Shown here in pieces: positions 57,571 to 64,000 of a stretch of DNA of 64,000 bases. The stretch lies in NCBI RefSeq assembly GCF_029867415.1, contig NW_026705152.1, forward strand, positions 620,001 to 684,000. The letters are read 5' to 3'. Position numbers and translations under genes: made by a program. This stretch comes from Vicia villosa. Its lineage: Eukaryota > Streptophyta > Magnoliopsida > Fabales > Fabaceae. Below the pieces are notes generated by a model. The model did no database searches and was not told the DNA's origin. It saw only the letters and a program-made list of their open reading frames with translations. Positions within the stretch are counted from its first letter, which is position 1. The number at the start of each line of letters is the position of its first letter.

Positions 57571-59255
57571 TGTGAAGGAAAGCTTCTTCAACACTATGTT
57601 TTGATGAAGACAACTATCATGAGTATACATCAATAAAGGATGAGCAAAAAGATCAAATAAGCTATGGATCAAAATTGCAACCTTCATGAAGATTAGCTTT
57701 GGTTGATTGATCTTCAAGTAATATGTGAGGGCAAGGTGTTGTTTTCATGCTGTCAAAATATTGTGAATCAACCGCAACTTAAGTGGAAACATAAAAATCA
57801 AGCACATGCAACCAAGACAAGCATTTTTGGACACAAAACACCAATAGGTCGACTCACACACATCATAGGTCGACCTATTGCAAGCCCTTTGTGAAGAAAG
57901 TCAGGTGAAGGATGAATGCGTCGACGCATCACCTTCTTAGGTCAACGCATTAGGTTTTTGAGGAAGTCACGGGAATGTGCACGCCGACCCTTCAGGTCGA
58001 CGCATCAAAGTTTGGCTGCTCAAGTGCAAGATTGGAATGCGTCGACGCATTACTTCATTAGGTCGACGCATGGCCTTTTGGGGAATCCACGGGAATGCAC
58101 ACGCCGACCCTTCAGGTCGACGCAAGCATCACACATGGCTCATTTTCCAGGTGCAAAGCATTCAATAGGTCGACCTATGCAGAGAGCAGGTCGACCTGTC
58201 GCTAATAAATTGGGTTTTCTACTGCTTTCATTTTGGCCTATGCATTGTATGTGGTATAAATACTCAAGTGATCATTCTCAAGAAAAACAACAAGAAACGT
58301 GAAATATAGACTCAGCTACTTCTCATCTTCAACCTTTCGCTTATTGATCGAGAATCACACATAATCATCTTTCTCGATCGAAGTAAGGAACGTGTGTTGA
58401 TAAGGTTCGACGGTAGAGTTTGTCTTGTTCGAGATTTGACATTCATCTTGTTCGAGTGAAGATTGTTGAGGGTGTTTCTTGTATAAAACCTTAGGGTTTT
58501 TCCTTCCTCATCAAAGATTTTGTTTGAAGGTTTTTGACGATCGATTCGCTTTGGTAATCAATTCAGCCGTGCATAAGGGTTTGAGAGATTGAATATCTAC
58601 TCAACAAACTTGCTACAACCGGCGGATTTAGAAAGGAACGATCGGGGTCTTGATCGAGAAAATCTTAGACATTAACTTGATTCAACTTGAATCAAGGGGA
58701 GGATCGAATTGTATTCAATTTTACTGCATGTGTGTAGTTTGTGATAGGTACTTTCTATCCTTGTTAAACATTTTGCAATCTAATAAAACTTTGCTAATTT
58801 CATTTGAAATTAGGGGCAGACATACTCCTGCGAGGACGATAGAGGAACTGCCTAAACAAATATCGTGTTCCTTATCGCTTTTACTTTATCGCAGTTTCAC
58901 TTGTTTTCGTTTATTTCCATTATTGAACAAAAACTAAGGTTAGGTAAAATATCGATCACCAAGTGTTCGATAAAATTACTCAATCAAATTTTTGTTCATA
59001 TTTTAGTGAAAACGTTCATTGTGAGTAATATACCATATAGTGTGTAATTGAGACAATCGAGATATTCGTCAAAACGTAATTCATCACTTGAAATTCTCAT
59101 CCGTTTGGTTTAGTGCACATATCTAGTCCCCGATAACATAATCATCTTAGACGATTAAGTGATTCAGGGAAGTCACGTTTCAAATAGCTAAAATTTTCTT
59201 AAGTCGAAAAAGGTGGTCTATTCACCCCCCTCTAGACCAGTCCTATCGTCTAACA
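57571..59255 (+). repeat. G LTR (about 1685 bp), F-like at its start
   Basis: The first 148 bp match the F LTR, the rest does not. Ends TATTCACCCCCCTCTAGACC...CTAACA. The palindrome array lies at 57841-58198. A plus-strand pyrimidine-rich stretch follows 58300. Confidence 0.75.
57841..58198 (+). repeat. GTCGAC-centred palindromes and a 120-bp tandem duplication in G U3
   Basis: Perfect palindromes: ATAGGTCGACCTAT (57865 and 58165), ATGCGTCGACGCAT (57916 and 58037, the second extended by one pair), CAGGTCGACCTG (58187). Half or imperfect copies lie between (CCGACCCTTCAGGTCGACGC twice). The segment starting near 57915 is repeated from about 58036 with moderate divergence. Confidence 0.88.
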
Positions 59256-59257
59256 AG

Positions 59258-59270
59258 TGGTATCACGAGC
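59258..59270 (+). other. G primer binding site
   Basis: TGGTATCACGAGC, tRNA-Met type with one extra C relative to TGGTATCAGAGC, two bases after the LTR. Confidence 0.75.
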
Positions 59271-59308
59271 TCCGGTTTATTCTAGTGCTTGATATAACTT
59301 TTTAGAAA

Positions 59309-61057
59309 ATGGAGAACGGTCAAAAAGGGGCGTATACTAAAGCGCCTGTTTTCACTGGAGAAAACTATAGTTATTGGAAAGACTGTATGTGCATTCATAT
59401 CAACCCCGTTGATAGAAAAATTTGGGATGTCATCGTCAATGGTCCTATGGCTATCACCATAACCAACGATGCTGGCATCACAAGACCTAAACCTCAAGCA
59501 CAATGGGATGAAAAAGATGAAAAGAATTACGGGTATGATTGGAAAGCAAGAAACATGATTATAGCTTCCTTAGGGGTCGATGAGTACTTTCGTGTGTCGC
59601 ATTGCCAATCGGCTAAGGCAATGTTGGATGCATTACAAGTTGCCCATGAAGGAACTAATGATGTTGAGCTAGCTAGAATCAATACTTTAACGCAAGAGTT
59701 TGATCTCTTTCATATGAAGCATGGTGAAACTATTGCGGATAGGCAAAAGAGATTTTCTCACATTATAAATCGATTACACACATTGGGACATATTACTCCC
59801 AATGCTGTAGCTACTAACAAAGTTTTGAGATGTCTTAGTAGGGAATGGCAACCGAAGGTCACGGCAATCAAAGAAGCCAATGATCTCACTACATTGGATC
59901 TCACAGCTCTATTCGGAAAGCTTGAAGAACATGAGCAAGACCTCATGAACCTAAACAAGCACGAAAAGAAAGAAAAGAAAGAAAAGTCAAAGGACACAGA
60001 AAAGAAGTCTATCGCTTTAAAGGCTTCAAGCTCTAAGTCATCCACCAAAGATACATGTGATAGTGAGCCTAGTGATGAAGATGAAAGTCCGGATGAAGAT
60101 ATGGGATTATTCGTAAGAAGGTACAACAAATATCTTCGAAAGAATGAAATTAAGCACTCGGACAACAATCTAGTTGATTATAGACGTCAATCAAAGTCTA
60201 ACAAGCAAGATGAGTACAAGAAGACTAAACCTAGAGGATCTTGTTACAACTGTGGAAAACCCGGTCACTAACAACCGGATTGCCCTTCACTAAAGAAAGA
60301 TAAGACCAAAAGTAAACCTTAAAAGAAGCAACCAAAAGGAAGAAGAGCCTACGTCGCTTGGGAAAGTGATAGTGACTCATCTAGCAAAGAAAGCTCAAGC
60401 GATGAAGAGGAAACCGTCAACCTATGTCTCATGGCACATCAAAAGAAGAAAAAGATTATAAGTCATGATAAATATAATAATGTTGATGCTATATCTTATT
60501 TTGAATTAAAGCATGCCTTTGATACCTTGCATCATGAAGCTAAGGAAGCATTTCAACGCTTAGCCTCAAATAAAAGAATTTTTAAATACATTGAGAAGAA
60601 AGTTTCCGATTCCGAAAAGGAATTAGAAACTCTCAAGGAATCTATGATCAAGAGTATCAAAGACACAGGCGTTGTTGACAAAGGTCCTTGGTTTAAGTGG
60701 GGAGGATGTGAAACTTTTCACATTTGGAAAAAAGAAGTTAAAACTATCAAAGCCAAATTAGACAAGGCCTCACAACCAAAAATCACATATGCTATTGATC
60801 GATCACATTTCAAAAACAGTATGATAAATCCGTATCAACGATACACTTATGTGATAAAAGATCAATCTAGTAAATGTGATGACTACTCAAACTCAAGATG
60901 TCTATATTGTTGCAAAAGGGGACATACCATTAAAAAATGTCGCTTTAGGAGATTCTTGGTTCCCAAAGGCATTTTCAAATGGACTCCCAAGAGCAACCTT
61001 TGTTTCACTCACACACAAGGACCCAATGAAAATTGGGTACCTATTTCCCTTGTTTAA
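59309..61057 (+). pseudogene. G gag and nucleocapsid, nonsense in first zinc knuckle
   Basis: The ATG at 59309 starts a 320-aa capsid (VFTGENYSYWKDCM, LQVAHEGTNDVELARINTL, LSREWQPKVTAIKEAN), followed by Lys-rich and acidic stretches. The first zinc knuckle reads CYNCGKPGH and stops at TAA (60269-60271), where a codon for an aromatic residue is expected; another TAA is at 60318. From 60431 a 208-aa frame has a coiled coil and a second knuckle (CLYCCKRGHTIKKC). It stops at 61057, in a different frame from protease. Confidence 0.82.
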
Positions 61058-61065
61058 ATTTGTAG

Positions 61066-62061
61066 GTGGAATGTCTTGAGCCATCCGAAAGAAGATGGTT
61101 TCTAGATAGCGGATGCTCAAGACATATGACGGGTGACTTATCTTTATTCTATGACTTTGTGGCTAAGAAGAAAGGATTTGTGACCTATGGTGATAACAAC
61201 AAGGGAGCAATACTCGGTAAAGGTAGTGTAGGTAATCTCTCTTCTACTACTATCTCTGACGCCCTTCTAGTTGAGGGCCTTAAACACAATCTTATTAGCA
61301 TCAGTCAATTATGCGACAAAGGATACTCAGTATCATTTTCTAAAGAAAGTTGCATAATTCGAAATGATGACAAGAAAGATGATGTGTTCAAAGGCCTGAG
61401 GGTAAATAATGTATACATGCTTGATCTAAATTATGTATCTTTGATTGAAGCAAAATGTCTAGCAACTATGAGTGAAGACTCGTGGCTTTGGCATAGACGT
61501 TTAGCTCACGTCAACTTTGATTTGCTTAATAAAATCGTCTCAAAAGACTTAGTGTCCGGCCTACCTAAAATAAAGTTTTCCAAAGATCACTTATGTGATG
61601 CGTGCCAAATGGGGAAGCAAACGAGGATCTCTTTTAAATCTAAAAACATTGTTTCAACTACAAGACCTCTTGAACTTCTCCATATGGACCTCTTTGGACC
61701 ATCTAGAATAAAAAGTCTAGGTGGAAACTATTATGGGTATGTCATATATGATGACTTTTCTAGATATTGTTGGACGATTTTCTTAGCAAATAAAAGTGAC
61801 ACCTTCTCCGCATTTGAGAAATTTGCCAAGTTAATTCAAAATAAATTAAACACTAACATAGTATCCATCCGAAGTGATCATGGAGGTGAGTTTGAAAACC
61901 ATCTCTTTGAAGAGTTTTGTGGCAATCATGGCATTAATCATAATTTCTCCGCACCACGAACCCCCCAACAAAATGGAGTTGTGGAACGTAAAAATCGTTT
62001 GTTGGAAGAACTTGGGAGAACTATGATTAATGAACATAGGCTTCCAAAATATTTTTGGGCC
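61066..62061 (+). pseudogene. G protease and integrase, cut at 62061
   Basis: Protease WFLDSGCSRHMTGD at about residues 12-25; integrase zinc finger HRRLAH and CDACQMGK; core with Asp in HMDLFGP, Asp in IRSDHGGEF and Glu in GVVERKN. All catalytic residues are present and the frame is open to the breakpoint. After KYFWA the sequence changes to TGTTGCACCCCAAAATT; the frame runs on 30 more codons into the new LTR. Confidence 0.85.
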
Positions 62062-64000
62062 TGTTGCACCCCAAAATTTGCCCATCTAATTTTATTTCTA
62101 ATTGGCTTAAGCTGCACATTTCATTCGCATACCTTCATTAGGTCATTGGCATAACACATGCATCATTAATTAATAAATTTGGCATCAGGATCAAAAATCT
62201 TGAAGAGCTGGAGTTTTATCTGATTTATGGACTTCACTTTCAGTAAATTATCAAATTTGCGTATGTGGGCTTTCTTAAGGAGGTTTTGATATATTCTCCA
62301 AATAATTAAGGCTTGGATCTTTACAAAGCGATCAATTCAAAATCTTTTTGTCTAAGTCGTGAGATTAATATTGTGGTACCATTGAAGAAAGGGTGAACGC
62401 ATCAAGCCAAAGTCTTATGCATATCAAGTTAACTTCAAGTACAAAATATCATGGATCTGAGATTCAATTAGGACACCAATATTGAGTTTGGACTAAATTC
62501 AATTCAAAGGTTTTCATTCAAGATTTAGACAAGTGTCATTGGTGATTCAAGAAAATTCCATCAAAACTACGTTTCATTACAAAAATCTCAATACAGCTAC
62601 ATCACTTACCATTCATTCATGAGTTCATATTTAAAATAAAAGTCTATCTATGAATCAATATCCATTACAAAAAGATCACAAAAGTTCATTACATTACACC
62701 ATTCATCCACATTTACACAAAAATACATTTTGGACATTCTCATTCTCTTCATCTTTGCCCCATCATTTGTATCATATAGCCATACCAAATCCATATTCAA
62801 CCCTACATCTAAACCAATATTATACACATCAGGTTCACATACAGTGGCTCTGCACTACAAAAACAGAAGGAAAAAAAAAAACTATTTCTTAGCTTGATCA
62901 TAGACCTATTCAAGTTAATGTTTTAAGGCTTTCCAGCACTCGAGTCCAATATCATCCAAGCTTCCTCGTCAATTCAGAGTCTCCGGCTGTGATCATACAT
63001 AGATTTCATTGGACCTACATGTTCCAAATACAATTGCAGCCAAAATCAGTTCATAATGCTCACACAAAAATCAAGGCTTAGCAAATTATGATCCAGAAGT
63101 GCAGAAACAGTGTTGACTAAACATTCAAACTCAATTCAGCTTCAGATTTCTACCCCATGCTAATTATAAAGAAGAAAAAAAGCAATTCAAAGAGGACCTG
63201 TAAGTGCAGCGGCAATACGGTTCAGCATCTGGCATCAGTTCATTATTATCCCCACATCTGCATATATCCTAAAGTCTTAAGTTACAATTCCAAATCATGC
63301 TGCCAGCATTTCGACGTCAACCTGCAGATACACGAAACCGGCACAAAAAGATAAGCGTGTTATAATTATTCAGCACAAAATTATTCAACATCTTTTAATT
63401 TACATCATTCACATACCAAGTCCAAGATAGGCTTAAGGTTGGTTCCGGTTCATACATCTCATTACATGTTCAATTCCGCCTCGCAACGCAACCCTGTGTA
63501 TACATCCATAACAGTCCCCATATTTAAAACCAACAAACCTCACAAACTCTACTCACCTCAACTCCTAACAGAAATGTAACCAACCTATAAACTATAACAG
63601 AATTCCATAACTAACAAACCTTGCAACTAACCTATCCTAACAACCTAACTCCTTCTAACAGCTTTTTAACAAACTTTCAGCAGAATAACAGAAACTTAAC
63701 TAACCTGTAACAACCAAAAACAGATCCATAACTAACTTCTCAACAATCACTAACCGATTTGATAACCGATCCTAACTGAATCATAACAAAAACTCCAGAA
63801 GGAAATTGGGAACAGAACAAAACCTGAATCTCTATATAAGCAGAAGCCTTGGCCATTCTTCAGTCTCTCTTTTTCAGTCGCTCACTCCACCATTCATCTT
63901 TCACAATCTCCATTCATCACCTTCGCTCTTCTCTGCTCCACCACTCTTCATCATCTTCACCTTCTTCAACCTTCACCATTCTTCGATCCTCCCTAACCAC
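62062..64000 (+). repeat. 5' end of an unassigned LTR (promoter part), truncated by the window end
   Basis: Starts TGTTGCACCCC at the break in G integrase and has a plant-type promoter near its far end, so it reads as the U3 and start of R of a plus-strand LTR longer than 1.9 kb. No coding frame of note. 63540-63780 is rich in CTAAC/TAACA/AACCGAT words. Family not recognised. Confidence 0.55.
63833..63840 (+). promoter_or_regulatory. TATA box of the unassigned LTR
   Basis: TATATAAG followed about 30 bases later by a long CT-rich leader (from about 63860), the usual plant arrangement. Confidence 0.6.

Larger units (their letters stand above)
57571..62061 (+). mobile_element. SIRE-type Ty1/copia element G, 3' part cut off
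   Basis: LTR (57571-59255), primer site, gag with two zinc knuckles, protease and integrase. Integrase is broken at 62061 (after FWA of the core's end) by another LTR starting TGTTGCACCCC. The LTR also serves as the 3' LTR of F for its first 148 bp. RT, RNase H and the 3' LTR are outside the window or lost. Confidence 0.78.

Noticed and set aside
9689..58198. CRISPR-like interpretation of regularly repeated palindromes
   Set aside because: Spacing is irregular, repeats are short, no cas genes, and the DNA is plant retrotransposon sequence.
63157..63354. Possible host gene in the last 2 kb
   Set aside because: No splice-consistent coding signal; the sequence begins as an LTR at the G breakpoint and ends in a promoter and CT-rich leader.

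Overview
This window is plant nuclear heterochromatin made almost entirely of LTR retrotransposons; I see no host gene, tRNA, rRNA or CRISPR. The families point to a large-genome legume, most likely tribe Fabeae (Vicia, Pisum, Lathyrus or Lens): an Ogre element with a tRNA-Arg primer site, two Athila-type Ty3/gypsy elements with a tRNA-Asp-like primer site, several SIRE/Maximus-type Ty1/copia elements with tRNA-Met primer sites, and a chromovirus-like non-autonomous element. The species is inference; the families are read from protein motifs and primer sites.

The layout is a set of Russian dolls. An Ogre on the minus strand (5030-9390) was hit in its gag by an Athila-type element on the plus strand (1-5029, called H). 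Its LTR was hit at 9391 by a SIRE-type element (F, plus). F's 5' LTR was split at 10213/54690 by a second Athila-type element (E, minus, 10214-54689, target duplication CTTAT). E's env-like ORF was split at 13708/47749 by a SIRE/Maximus element (D, minus, 13709-47748, duplication CCCAA). D's 3' LTR was split by a sister copy (C, minus, 14866-38082, duplication TCATA). C's 3' LTR was split by a non-autonomous element (plus, 15204-28972, duplication TAACC) that now has three LTRs and two internal regions. After F comes a second SIRE-type element (G, 57571-62061). G's integrase is cut at 62062 by the start of yet another LTR, which runs off the window.

Coding capacity: C has an uninterrupted 1044-aa protease-integrase-RT-RNase H frame, but its gag has a stop and the gag-to-protease linker is frameshifted. 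D has an intact 409-aa post-pol ORF of unknown function beside a broken gag-pol, and its 3' end is a mosaic. E has an intact integrase catalytic core but a deleted RT/RNase H. H has lost everything from RT to integrase. F has lost pol after protease. The non-autonomous element keeps only a faint RT-like trace.

The most unusual signals are non-coding: palindrome arrays specific to each LTR family (a bipartite long-plus-short palindrome in Athila, GTAACCGGTTAC in F, GTCGAC-centred in G); hairpins with a compensatory base change followed by a splice-acceptor-like site at the pol/post-pol boundary of both Athila elements; hairpin-forming purine-tract repeats in C and D; and a triple-LTR array inside one target duplication.
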